In this document: one piece after another, positions 9,101-17,234 of the stretch
Position numbering within the stretch: the first letter of the stretch is position 1
Layout: each line of letters opens with the position of its first letter
Assembly: GCA_022841745.1 (NCBI GenBank)
Contig: JALHQW010000017.1
Coordinates: forward strand, 35,391-99,390
From: Saprospiraceae bacterium
GTDB taxonomy: Bacteria; Bacteroidota; Bacteroidia; Chitinophagales; Saprospiraceae
Direction: 5' to 3'
DNA length: 64,000 bases
Program-made: the position numbers and the translations under genes
Notes under the pieces: generated by a model
What the model was told of the DNA's origin: nothing
Databases searched by the model: none
What the model saw: the letters and a program-made list of their open reading frames with translations, nothing else

Positions 9101-9160
9101 GAAGGATTGAAGGATTGAAGGATTGAAGGATTGAAGGATTGAAGGATTGAAGGATTGAAG
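9101..9160. repeat. 8-bp microsatellite (GAAGGATT) in the leader of the ABC ATPase gene
   Basis: 7.5 perfect copies of GAAGGATT end 4 bases before the ATPase start codon (minus strand). Degenerate versions of the same phrase occur at 9620-9655, on the other side of the four-helix-bundle gene. Confidence 0.9.
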
Positions 9161-9167
9161 AGGGGAG

Positions 9168-9575
9168 TCAGGTTGACTTTCCTCCTGATGTTCCTTTGGC
9201 TTTGGAGGAGATGGCCAGGATTTCGTCTGCTTCATGTTGTAAACGCTTTAATTCAATTGTATCAATATTGAATGTGGCTCCTTCAATCATTTCAAGCCAA
9301 AATACGGATTCATCGGCTTCTTCAACTACTGTGCAAATTTTGGTAAAAAACTCGGCTTTCGACCTTCCTCGACAAGCTGCCCGGTAATTGGCTGCCACAG
9401 AGGTAGCCGCTTTGATGATCTGGTAAGAAATCACTCGTGCAGACTGGTCCGGCGGAAAAGTCCTGCAAAACCGGATGATGTCAATCGCAAATTGCTTCGT
9501 CTTTTTTTGAAACCAAGCTATAAATTCCTCTTTTGTTTTAAAAATTGGTTTCTCCAAAGTATGTGTTTTTGTCAA
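9168..9575 (-). CDS. four helix bundle protein (23S rRNA IVS family)
   Basis: 135 residues, with the family pattern ARVISYQIIKAATSVAANYRAA, then KAEFFTKICTVVEEADESVFWLEMI. These proteins were first found in 23S rRNA intervening sequences. Their role is unknown. It is inserted between the ABC ATPase and permease genes and is flanked on both sides by CAATCCTTC-type phrase repeats, which looks like an insertion into the operon. Confidence 0.9.
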   Translation of the reverse strand: MTKTHTLEKPIFKTKEEFIAWFQKKTKQFAIDIIRFCRTFPPDQSARVISYQIIKAATSVAANYRAACRGRSKAEFFTKICTVVEEADESVFWLEMIEGATFNIDTIELKRLQHEADEILAISSKAKGTSGGKST

Positions 9576-9647
9576 TTAATTTGTTTCCTTTCTCTCTTAC
9601 CTCCTTCCCCCAGCGCCCCTCTTCAATACTTCAATCCTCCAATCCTT

Positions 9648-10424
9648 CTAAATTCTAGAATACCGAAACAGCACTTTCCGCATATAATTCAAAAATTGGT
9701 CAATGCCGAGGCCGACCAATAGGATGACGATTTGCAGCGCCAGGATGCGCCCGTGGTTCATGAAACGGTCGCTGTTTTTTATCAAAACACCGAGGCCGCC
9801 CGCTGCCACGAGGATGGACTCCACGGTGACGAGCATCATCCAGGTGATGGCGAGGTTTTGGCGCAGCACTTCAATCACATAGTCAAGGCGGCCTTTAATC
9901 ACCACTTCCATGAGCACCTCCCAACGGCTGCAACCAAGTGAACGGGCATGGTCAATCTCTTCTTGTGGGATGTCACGAATGACGCCTAAAAGCGAAGTGA
10001 TGAAATAAAGGCTCATGAATACCACCAGCACCCAAACCTGCATGGTTCGGGCATCGGAAACCACCATGGCCAAGTAGAATGTAATGCCCGTAAGCGGCAG
10101 ATAGCGCAACTGGCTTAGGAAATTGGCCACCGGCTTCATGAACGGTACTGGCGATAGGTAAGCAATGGCCAGTGAAATCACAATGGAAATCAGCGTGGCT
10201 TGTAGGCAAAGCCCCAGCGAACTGGCGATATGCGAAACAAGCCCTTCGTTCCAAAGGCTTTGCATGCCTTCCATTACCTTGCCCGGTGGGGGCAATAGGC
10301 TTTTTTCACCAGCTGTGCCGATGAACCACCAAGCCAGTAGCAGTACCACCCAACAAGCAATGATGATGAGCCGCTGGTTGCCTTGCAATGCCTCGAAGGG
10401 CTTGAACCATTTTTTGATCTCCAT
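9648..10424 (-). CDS. ABC transporter permease (NitT/TauT, SsuC-like)
   Basis: 258 residues with about six transmembrane helices. The cytoplasmic EAA loop appears as EEIDHARSLGCSRWEVLMEVVI. I place the start at MEIKKWFK, because the 14 residues upstream in the open frame (VTNHESPITNYD) are encoded by GTGATTCGTGATTCGT phrase repeats. It is in one operon with the substrate-binding/OmpA gene (upstream, 81 bases) and the ATPase (downstream). Confidence 0.92.
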   Translation of the reverse strand: MEIKKWFKPFEALQGNQRLIIIACWVVLLLAWWFIGTAGEKSLLPPPGKVMEGMQSLWNEGLVSHIASSLGLCLQATLISIVISLAIAYLSPVPFMKPVANFLSQLRYLPLTGITFYLAMVVSDARTMQVWVLVVFMSLYFITSLLGVIRDIPQEEIDHARSLGCSRWEVLMEVVIKGRLDYVIEVLRQNLAITWMMLVTVESILVAAGGLGVLIKNSDRFMNHGRILALQIVILLVGLGIDQFLNYMRKVLFRYSRI

Positions 10425-10437
10425 GTCGTAATTGGTA

Positions 10438-10499
10438 ATTGGTGATTCGTGATTCGTGACTCGCAAGTTCCTGCGCCCTACGAATCACGAATCACCAAT
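10438..10499. repeat. inverted phrase repeat before the permease gene
   Basis: Perfect 20-bp arms (10438-10457 and 10480-10499, core GGTGATTCGTGATTCGT) with a 22-base loop, between the substrate-binding gene and the permease start. Each arm is itself an internal repeat of GTGATTC. It could act as an operon-internal attenuator or RNA-processing site (inference). Confidence 0.85.
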
Positions 10500-10505
10500 C
10501 ACGCT

Positions 10506-12365
10506 CTATTTCAACAACGATACTACCACCCTACGATTACGTGCCCGCCCCGACTCGGTCTTGTTGTCAGCGACGGGGTCTTCCTGGCCCTTGCCTTCCA
10601 CTTTTTGGAAGCGGGTGCCGGGTATGCCTTTTTGCATCAAGAAGGTCTTGACGGCCTCGGCACGGGCACGGGAGAGGGCAATATTGTCGCTGGGGCTGCC
10701 CACGTTATCGGTATAACCAACGATTTCCAGCTTGGAGTCCTCGGCTTGAACCAACAGGTTGTAAATCTGGGTGAGCACGTCCTCTGCCTCGGGGCGGATG
10801 GTGGCACGGCCAGTATTGAAGTTGATTTGCCACTCGCCGGAGGCAAGCAGAGTCTTTGCCTTCTCGGTATAATCGGGTGTATAGGCGGCTCCTTCGTCAA
10901 TGCCCTTTACGCCTGTTACATAGCTAAGGTTGACTGCCTCCTCGAAAGGGACAACCCGCTTCACGTTTTGCATAAAGCCTGCCGGGTTCAGTTCCGTCAA
11001 ATACCTCGACACCTGGTCATAGACTGCTTTGTAGCGGTTGATATTGTCGGAAAGGCCATAGTACTGCTGTGCATCGGCGAGGTTGAAAACCCGTGAGCCG
11101 CCCATGTTGTAGCTGATGCCCCCTTTCTCGCCTTTTTGGCCCTTGAACATATTGTACCAATAGTCGGCGTCCTCCATTTCATAGGTAGCGGCAACGGCCT
11201 CGGCAGCCCTGCGACGCCAAGGGTCGTACTGCTTCATTTGATTGGAAGCCGTGAAGCTGGCCTTGAGGATATTGGTCACGATGTCGGGGTTCTTAGCCGC
11301 CCATTCTTTTACACCGATAAGCGTCACAGCCATCTGGTTGTTGAACTCCTTGGTGGAAACGATGTCGGTGAAACCGCTTAAGGCATCGAATACCATCTTG
11401 TCGCCGGGTGTCCAGGTGGCGCAGCCGTCCATTTTTTTGTCAATGGTCTTGCCGGTCAGCTTGCCGTTCTTCACCTCCTTGAGCGGGATGGTCCAGCCCT
11501 CTTTCTGGGACTTGATCAGCTCCTTGGCCGATTCGATATAATCGTCGTTGGCCGAGGGGTAGAAATTGACCGCATCGGCGTCGTAGGTGCTGGGGTCGGG
11601 ATTCACCTTGATGCCGTTTGCAAAAGCGTAGTTCACCGTCGTAACCCAATCGCCGTCGCCCATTACCGCCGAGATAAGTGAACCACGCATGGTCTGTGGG
11701 TCCATCTTCCATTTCGGGGGGCCGATGAGCTTGTCCTCGCCAAAGCTGAGGCCGAGGCAGCCCATCACTTGCAGGTTGTATTTGCCCTCACCGTATTTAT
11801 CGTTGAGCGCCTGCTGGGTGGAACTGATGTAAAACGGCGCACCATCGCCCATGATCATCACCGCAAAAACGCCCTCCTTCGGGTGGGCTGCCCCGCCGTC
11901 GAACTGCTCGACGAACTTCATCTGGAGGTTGCGAAGCTCCGTCAGCCAGTCTTGTCGCACGATTTCGAGGTTGACACCGTTCTGCTCCATCGTGGAGCCT
12001 TCGGTCGTCTTGGGGCCACCATTTGCCACGATGATGCCCGATTGTGCGTTCCAGGCATAGCCGCCGATGCGGGTCAGTGGCTTGCTGGCCACTTTGCTGG
12101 AAGCGATGGTGCTTGGTAAGGCCATTTCCGCCGTAGTGATGACGTTGTTCACGTCGTCCTCACTGAGTTCGATGCTCTCCAGTTGCTTGGACTCACCGGG
12201 CTTAAGGCCAGGTGCAAATTTCAGGATGAGAAAGCCCACTGCACCAACGATGAGCAGGATGAGAAGCAATTTTGATAGACCGGTTAGTTTCATAAAATTT
12301 TGGTTTAGTTTCTTTTGGAAACGTGAATTGGACGCCAATTTCACAATTTCCTTGTTTATCTTCAT
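10506..12365 (-). CDS. substrate-binding protein fused to OmpA-like peptidoglycan-binding domain
   Basis: 619 residues. Residues ~30-50 form one N-terminal membrane helix (LLLILLIVGAVGFLILKF). Residues ~75-480 resemble NitT/TauT or phosphonate-type periplasmic binding proteins. The C-terminal ~110 residues are an OmpA_C domain (INFNTGRATIRPEAEDVLTQ; IVGYTDNVGSPSDNIALSRARAEAV; GRARNRRVVV). The protein should be anchored in the inner membrane and grip peptidoglycan while presenting ligand to the permease encoded next. The ligand cannot be told from sequence. A fusion of a binding protein with OmpA_C in an importer operon is unusual. The start could be at residue 1 or at M25 (MKLTGLSK). Confidence 0.88.
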   Translation of the reverse strand: MKINKEIVKLASNSRFQKKLNQNFMKLTGLSKLLLILLIVGAVGFLILKFAPGLKPGESKQLESIELSEDDVNNVITTAEMALPSTIASSKVASKPLTRIGGYAWNAQSGIIVANGGPKTTEGSTMEQNGVNLEIVRQDWLTELRNLQMKFVEQFDGGAAHPKEGVFAVMIMGDGAPFYISSTQQALNDKYGEGKYNLQVMGCLGLSFGEDKLIGPPKWKMDPQTMRGSLISAVMGDGDWVTTVNYAFANGIKVNPDPSTYDADAVNFYPSANDDYIESAKELIKSQKEGWTIPLKEVKNGKLTGKTIDKKMDGCATWTPGDKMVFDALSGFTDIVSTKEFNNQMAVTLIGVKEWAAKNPDIVTNILKASFTASNQMKQYDPWRRRAAEAVAATYEMEDADYWYNMFKGQKGEKGGISYNMGGSRVFNLADAQQYYGLSDNINRYKAVYDQVSRYLTELNPAGFMQNVKRVVPFEEAVNLSYVTGVKGIDEGAAYTPDYTEKAKTLLASGEWQINFNTGRATIRPEAEDVLTQIYNLLVQAEDSKLEIVGYTDNVGSPSDNIALSRARAEAVKTFLMQKGIPGTRFQKVEGKGQEDPVADNKTESGRARNRRVVVSLLK

Positions 12366-12510
12366 TTAAAAATGAAAATGTCGAGGCAAATTGCAGGAAA
12401 GGCTTCCTTGAAGGGCGAATTTGTTGGGTGCGTGCCCCTTTTTATGCGTCGAACAACGATGAAAACTCCACCAAATTGATGGAAATGAGTATTTAGTCGT
12501 TACAGCATAA

Positions 12511-15246
12511 TTACTGCCGCCTTTCCTCCTTTTTACGCAACCAAATTTTCTCCAATTCTATGACCAAAAATGTGGCAAGGCCCAATCCAATACAAAGCAA
12601 TAGTTCTTCTTTTTGCAGAGCAACAACTTGGAAAAACCCGTCAAGGAATGGCAAGTAAACGACCCCAAGTTGCAAGCCGATGGTAAATAGCACAAGGCCA
12701 AACAATACGGGATTGGAGAACAGTCCCATGGTGAACAGCGACTCTTGCGAGGAACGGGATGCCAGTGCCTGACCGATTTGCATGAAGGCCAGGGTGGTAA
12801 AGAAAATCGTTTGCCAGCGCCTGTCACTGGAATTGGCGGGGTCGTGGTACAAAAGCCCAGCGCCAAGCGCCATAAGCCCGATGAACAGTCCCACCCATAC
12901 GACGTGGATGCCCATTCCACCGCTGAAAATGCCTTCTGCTGGGGAACGGGGAGGTTTTTTCATGGTACCTTTTTCGGCGGGTTCCAGGCCAAGGCCCAGG
13001 CCGAGGAGCCCATCGGTGAGCAGGTTGAGCCAAAGCAATTGTAGTGGGAGCAATGCAACTGGAATGCCAGCTAATGGTGCCAATAGCATCACCACCACCT
13101 TGCCGATATTGCCTGCAATGGAGAACTTGACAAAGCGGCGGATATTGTCGTAGATGGATCGCCCCTCCTCAACGGCAGCCACGATGGTGGCGAAATTATC
13201 ATCGAGCAGGACCATGTCAGCCGCTTCCTTCGACACGTCGGTGCCGGTGATGCCCATGGCGATGCCAATATCTGATTTGCGAAGGGCAGGCGAATCGTTG
13301 ACGCCATCACCGGTCATGGCCACCACCTGCCCCTGTGCCTGTAATGCCTCCACGATGAGCAGTTTGTGTTCTGGCGTCACCCGCGCATAAACGGAAACCT
13401 CCCGCACCACTTTGGCCAGTTCTTCCGGGGTCATCTGGTTCAGGTCGTTCCCGGTCTTTACCCGGAAATTGTCGGTGATGCCAAGGTCGTGGGCGATGAA
13501 ACGGGCGGTAAGGGGGTGGTCGCCAGTAATCATGACTGGCCGGATACCTGCAGTTTTGCAGGTGGCCACCGCTTTTTTTACTTCGTGCCGGGGTGGGTCT
13601 ATCATGCCCGTAAGGCCGATGAAAACGAGGTCAGCTTCCAGTGGCGTTGCATCGTCCTGCCAGTGAAGGGCCATGCCCAAGACCCTCATGCCATTTTGGG
13701 CCATTTTTTCATTGGCAGCCTCAATGCGTTTTAGCCAGTACTCGTCCATGTCAATGGCCGCACCGTTGAGCCAGATGCGGTTGCAAAGGGGAAGCAGCCC
13801 ATCCACGGCCCCTTTCGTGAAGGCCACAAAACGGCTGGGGGAGTCCGCCAGCGCCCGGAGCGACGGTGGCAAGCCCTTTGGTGATTCGGGAAGTTGGTGA
13901 ACCGTTGTCATCCGTTTCCTGACGGCATCAAAAGGCAACTCACCGATCCTTGGCATGGCGGTTTCGAGTTCGGATTTTTGAAGGTGAACCAGTGAAGCTG
14001 CCACCAGTAATGCCCCTTCGGTGGGGTCGCCAAGGGGCAGGTAGCGGCCAGTTTCCGGGTCGGGCTGGAGGGAGGCGTCGTTGCACAAGGCTCCAGCGGC
14101 CATGGTCAACCCGATTTCAACTGGCTGGGTCTCCAAGAACTCGTCGGTGAGGTTCGGCACGATTGGTTCCGAGTTATCCAGATCCTGTAGGGCTAGGTGC
14201 TGCCCTGCCACGTCAATGATGGTGACAGTCATGCGGTTTTCCGTGAGGGTGCCGGTCTTGTCAGAACAGATGGTGGTCACTGAACCCAAGGTCTCCACAG
14301 CGGGCAATTTGCGGATGAGGGCACGGCGGCGGAACATGCGCTGGGCACCCAGCGCCAAGGTAACCGTGACCACGGCTGGCAAGCCTTCTGGCACTACGGC
14401 CACTGCGACGGAAACAGCTGTGAGGAACATATCATCGAGGGCCTCGCCATTGAGCAGGCCAATTGCCATGACCAATGCGGCCACGGCAACGCCGCCTATC
14501 GCTAATAGTACCCCCACTTTTTCGAGCCGGTGCTGGAGCGGGGTCATCCCCGTCGTCACCGTTTGCAAGAGGGTGGCTATCTTGCCCAATTCGGTAGCCA
14601 TGCCGGTGCCGACCACCACGGCTGTGCCCCTACCATACGTCACCACGGTGCCAAGATAGGCCATGTTGAGGCGGTCGCCCAATGGCATATTGACTTCTTG
14701 CAATGCATTGGAATGCTTCTCCACCGGCTCCGACTCGCCCGTCAGGGCGGCCTCTTGTATGCGCAGGTTCACGCTCTCCACGATGCGCAAATCGGCAGGA
14801 ACGGCGTTGCCTTCCTCCAACAGTACCACATCGCCAGGCACCAGTTCCTTGGCCGACAACTCTTGCAGCTTTCCATTGCGGCGCACCCGCACCAACGGGA
14901 CCGACAGCCGTTTGAGGGCCGCCATCGCCCTTTCCGCCCGGTATTCTTGCAGGAAACCAAGCAAGGCGAAAAGCACGACGATAGACCCAATGGCCACTGT
15001 CTCGGTGACCTTGCCCAGAAGGCCCGAAATGACAGCTGCTGCTATCAGTATCAGCACCATCGTGTTGGTGAATTGGGAAACCAGCAATTTTAAAGGTGAA
15101 GTGCCCGCTCTTTCTTGCAATTCGTTTAGCCCGAAACGGTCTTTGCGGGCTTGTACCTCCGCAGTGCCCAATCCTTCCGCCAGTTGGGTTTTTAGCTCCG
15201 GTTCAAGGGCCGGCACCTCTATCACATGCCAATCTTTTTCGTTCAT
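12511..15246 (-). CDS. cation-translocating P-type ATPase (Ca2+-ATPase-like)
   Basis: 911 residues from MNEKDWHV; the open frame has 23 further residues upstream that do not look conserved. Motifs in order: LTGESEPV (actuator), PEGLPAVV (M4), [12 protein letters not shown] (phosphorylated Asp), FTKGAVD (nucleotide binding), [18 protein letters not shown] (hinge), then the C-terminal helices with [20 protein letters not shown]. The family is type II (SERCA/PMR1-like), exporting Ca2+ or possibly Na+. It is a single gene. Confidence 0.93.
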   Translation of the reverse strand: MNEKDWHVIEVPALEPELKTQLAEGLGTAEVQARKDRFGLNELQERAGTSPLKLLVSQFTNTMVLILIAAAVISGLLGKVTETVAIGSIVVLFALLGFLQEYRAERAMAALKRLSVPLVRVRRNGKLQELSAKELVPGDVVLLEEGNAVPADLRIVESVNLRIQEAALTGESEPVEKHSNALQEVNMPLGDRLNMAYLGTVVTYGRGTAVVVGTGMATELGKIATLLQTVTTGMTPLQHRLEKVGVLLAIGGVAVAALVMAIGLLNGEALDDMFLTAVSVAVAVVPEGLPAVVTVTLALGAQRMFRRRALIRKLPAVETLGSVTTICSDKTGTLTENRMTVTIIDVAGQHLALQDLDNSEPIVPNLTDEFLETQPVEIGLTMAAGALCNDASLQPDPETGRYLPLGDPTEGALLVAASLVHLQKSELETAMPRIGELPFDAVRKRMTTVHQLPESPKGLPPSLRALADSPSRFVAFTKGAVDGLLPLCNRIWLNGAAIDMDEYWLKRIEAANEKMAQNGMRVLGMALHWQDDATPLEADLVFIGLTGMIDPPRHEVKKAVATCKTAGIRPVMITGDHPLTARFIAHDLGITDNFRVKTGNDLNQMTPEELAKVVREVSVYARVTPEHKLLIVEALQAQGQVVAMTGDGVNDSPALRKSDIGIAMGITGTDVSKEAADMVLLDDNFATIVAAVEEGRSIYDNIRRFVKFSIAGNIGKVVVMLLAPLAGIPVALLPLQLLWLNLLTDGLLGLGLGLEPAEKGTMKKPPRSPAEGIFSGGMGIHVVWVGLFIGLMALGAGLLYHDPANSSDRRWQTIFFTTLAFMQIGQALASRSSQESLFTMGLFSNPVLFGLVLFTIGLQLGVVYLPFLDGFFQVVALQKEELLLCIGLGLATFLVIELEKIWLRKKEERRQ

Positions 15247-15347
15247 TGCAACGCGTTCCGATTTGTGCCAACTGCGCCCTGTCACCAAGGAGGAGATGGG
15301 TTGTTTACTCCGCAAAAAAAGGAAAAAAGTCCAACTTAGGACAAGAG

Positions 15348-15480
15348 TTTGATAACGACATAGGACAAGCGTGATAAAGTATGTTTTTAGTGGGTCAGAA
15401 AGGCGGATAGCGATGTGATTGCTTTGAGCAATCGTATCGCTGACAGTGCCCCTTCACTCATTCCCAATGTCGTTATCAAA
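15348..15480. repeat. MITE-like element with 14-bp terminal inverted repeats
   Basis: TTTGATAACGACAT (15348-15361) and its perfect inverse ATGTCGTTATCAAA (15467-15480) bound a 133-bp segment. An inner hairpin (AGCGATGTGATTGC / GCAATCGTATCGCT) lies at its centre. No coding capacity and no clear target duplication were seen. It lies in the gap after the P-type ATPase start. Confidence 0.6.
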
Positions 15481-15855
15481 GTAAATGACGCAGTGATTTT
15501 AGTCTTTTGGAAGGAGCTGAGGTGGAGTATTGTAAAAAGGAGCTGACTTGCGGTATATTCAAGACCTTTTGGGCATGAAAACAGCAGAAAGACAGAAATT
15601 TACACCACAACTTGTCCCGATTTTGTCGGGATTGCCAAAAAGGGAATTCGTAAAACGGGAAGCCCTCTGGACAGGTTGGAAATTTAAATTTTTTCAACTA
15701 CGTTTGCAATTTCATTTTTGGCGAAGCCAAAACTTCAATGAAGAATGGGTTTGGATTACTTAGGGCATGTTTACTGGCCTATTGCGTGTTTTGGATAGTC
15801 GGCTACATAAAATATGCAATGCGGCAATCCGATGTTCAAGGTAACCAAAAGAAAA
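15481..15855. other. non-coding gap upstream of the Crp/Fnr gene
   Basis: I see no gene here. Apart from a short TTTTGGCGAAGCCAAAA hairpin near 15714-15730 nothing stands out. It probably holds the promoter of the Crp/Fnr-type gene. Confidence 0.5.
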
Positions 15856-16437
15856 ATGAATATAGAACCAATTGTACATTATTTTTCAAAATTCTTGCCT
15901 TTAGAAGAACAAGAAATAGCTTTTTTAGCATCGGTTTTTAAAGAGCGTAAAATTAGAAGAAGGCAGTTCATACTTCAGGAAGGAGATGTATGTAAGTACA
16001 ATTCATTTGTTGTTGAAGGTTGCTTTAGGATGTACAAATTAGATGAAAACGGCAAAGAGCATAATTTACAATTTGCAGTGGAAAATTGGTGGATAGGGGA
16101 TATAGGAAGTTTCCATTCCGAACTACCAAGTCAATTGAACATTGAGGCAATTGAAAATTCTGTTATCCTTCAAATCAAGAAAGAAGATCAGCTCAGGTTG
16201 TTTGTAGATTTCCCAAAGTTCAACCGAATTTTTAGGGTATTTACTGAAAATGCGCTCATCAGTTATCAAAGAAGAGTTTTACAAAACATTAGCTCAACGG
16301 CAGAAGAAAGGTATTTGGATTTTGTTGAGCGGTATCCCTACTTTTTCAATCGAATTTCCAATGTTCAAATTGCTTCCTTTCTTGGAGTTACCCCCGAATT
16401 TCTCAGTACCATTCGAAAGAGATTAGCTAAATCTTAA
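15856..16437 (+). CDS. Crp/Fnr family transcriptional regulator
   Basis: 193 residues from MNIEPIVHYF; an upstream start in the same frame adds 14 unlikely residues. The N-terminal cyclic-nucleotide-type beta-barrel (~25-125; FILQEGDVCKYNSFVVEGCFRMY) is followed by the long helix and a short C-terminal helix-turn-helix (IASFLGVTPEFLSTIRKRL). There is no FNR cysteine cluster. It probably controls the adjacent NTF2-like lipoprotein gene 106 bases downstream (inference from position). Confidence 0.9.
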   Translation: MNIEPIVHYFSKFLPLEEQEIAFLASVFKERKIRRRQFILQEGDVCKYNSFVVEGCFRMYKLDENGKEHNLQFAVENWWIGDIGSFHSELPSQLNIEAIENSVILQIKKEDQLRLFVDFPKFNRIFRVFTENALISYQRRVLQNISSTAEERYLDFVERYPYFFNRISNVQIASFLGVTPEFLSTIRKRLAKS

Positions 16438-16543
16438 GATACATTAAGGTTCTTTCTTAAACTGCTTTAGGGGCACTCAATCACACAATGCCCCATCTTT
16501 GCATTGAAATTAATTTCAGCAATTTATCACCAATCATTTTAAA

Positions 16544-17035
16544 ATGAAACGATTATTAACGGTTATAGTAGCAGTTTTGTTTATCATTTCCTGCGACTTT
16601 AACCAAAATGAATCACAATCAATTAATCAACCACAAGACAAAGATGTCATGGAAAAATTAGAAAAAGGAAAAATCGAAAGCCTATTGAGTGAATACAAAA
16701 AATCGCTCAATACTTCAGATGCAAAACTTGCACAAAGCCTTTATGCCAAGGATGGAATATTTATGCCTTCAGGAGCTCCATCAGCTATAGGGTTGGAGAA
16801 TATTCTGAAATCTTATGAATTCATTTTTTCCCAGATTCAATTAAACATTGAATTCTTCATTGATGAGATTTTAGTTGAAGGAGATTTTGCATTTGCTACA
16901 ACCAGTTCAAAGGGAACAACCTTGATTCGTGCCACAAACGAAACAGTACCTGAAGAGAACAGAGAGTTGTTTGTATTTGAAAAAGCAGACGGTAATTGGA
17001 AAATTGCTCGATATATGTTTAACAAAACAAAATAA
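16544..17035 (+). CDS. NTF2/SnoaL-like lipoprotein
   Basis: 163 residues. The lipoprotein signal ends at a lipobox (FIISC). The mature part is an NTF2-like cone (KIESLLSEYKKSLNTSDAKLAQSLYAKDGIFM ... ELFVFEKADGNWKIARYMF), as in SgcJ/EcaC or ketosteroid-isomerase-like proteins. The ligand is unknown. It follows the Crp/Fnr gene and is closed by a hairpin at 17120-17160. Confidence 0.85.
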   Translation: MKRLLTVIVAVLFIISCDFNQNESQSINQPQDKDVMEKLEKGKIESLLSEYKKSLNTSDAKLAQSLYAKDGIFMPSGAPSAIGLENILKSYEFIFSQIQLNIEFFIDEILVEGDFAFATTSSKGTTLIRATNETVPEENRELFVFEKADGNWKIARYMFNKTK

Positions 17036-17119
17036 TTCTTCTTTTAATCAGAAAGTAGTTGCTTTTATGGAGCTAAACTTCAATGTATTACGGCTAGGCT
17101 AAAAAAGTAAAACATATCA

Positions 17120-17160
17120 TAGAATAACAATAGCCCCTCCGAGGGGCTATCGTTATTCTA
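17120..17160. terminator. bidirectional hairpin terminator
   Basis: 20-base arms (17120-17139 and 17141-17160, core AATAGCCCCTC / GAGGGGCTAT) with one mismatched pair. It lies between the lipoprotein gene (+) and the convergent peptidase gene (-). The T run is weak on both sides. Confidence 0.75.
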
Positions 17161-17234
17161 TGCAGACCCTTAGGATATCCTGCATCTAATACGTTTAGGT
17201 ACAAGCTCAAATCATCATAACGATATACCCCTTT

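Noticed and set aside
10449-11096. 215-residue plus-strand open frame over the OmpA part of the binding-protein gene
   Set aside because: Shadow frame; the minus-strand protein has an unmistakable OmpA_C domain.
15476-15763. Short open frames on both strands in the gap before the Crp/Fnr gene
   Set aside because: No domain, no start context and phrase-like composition.
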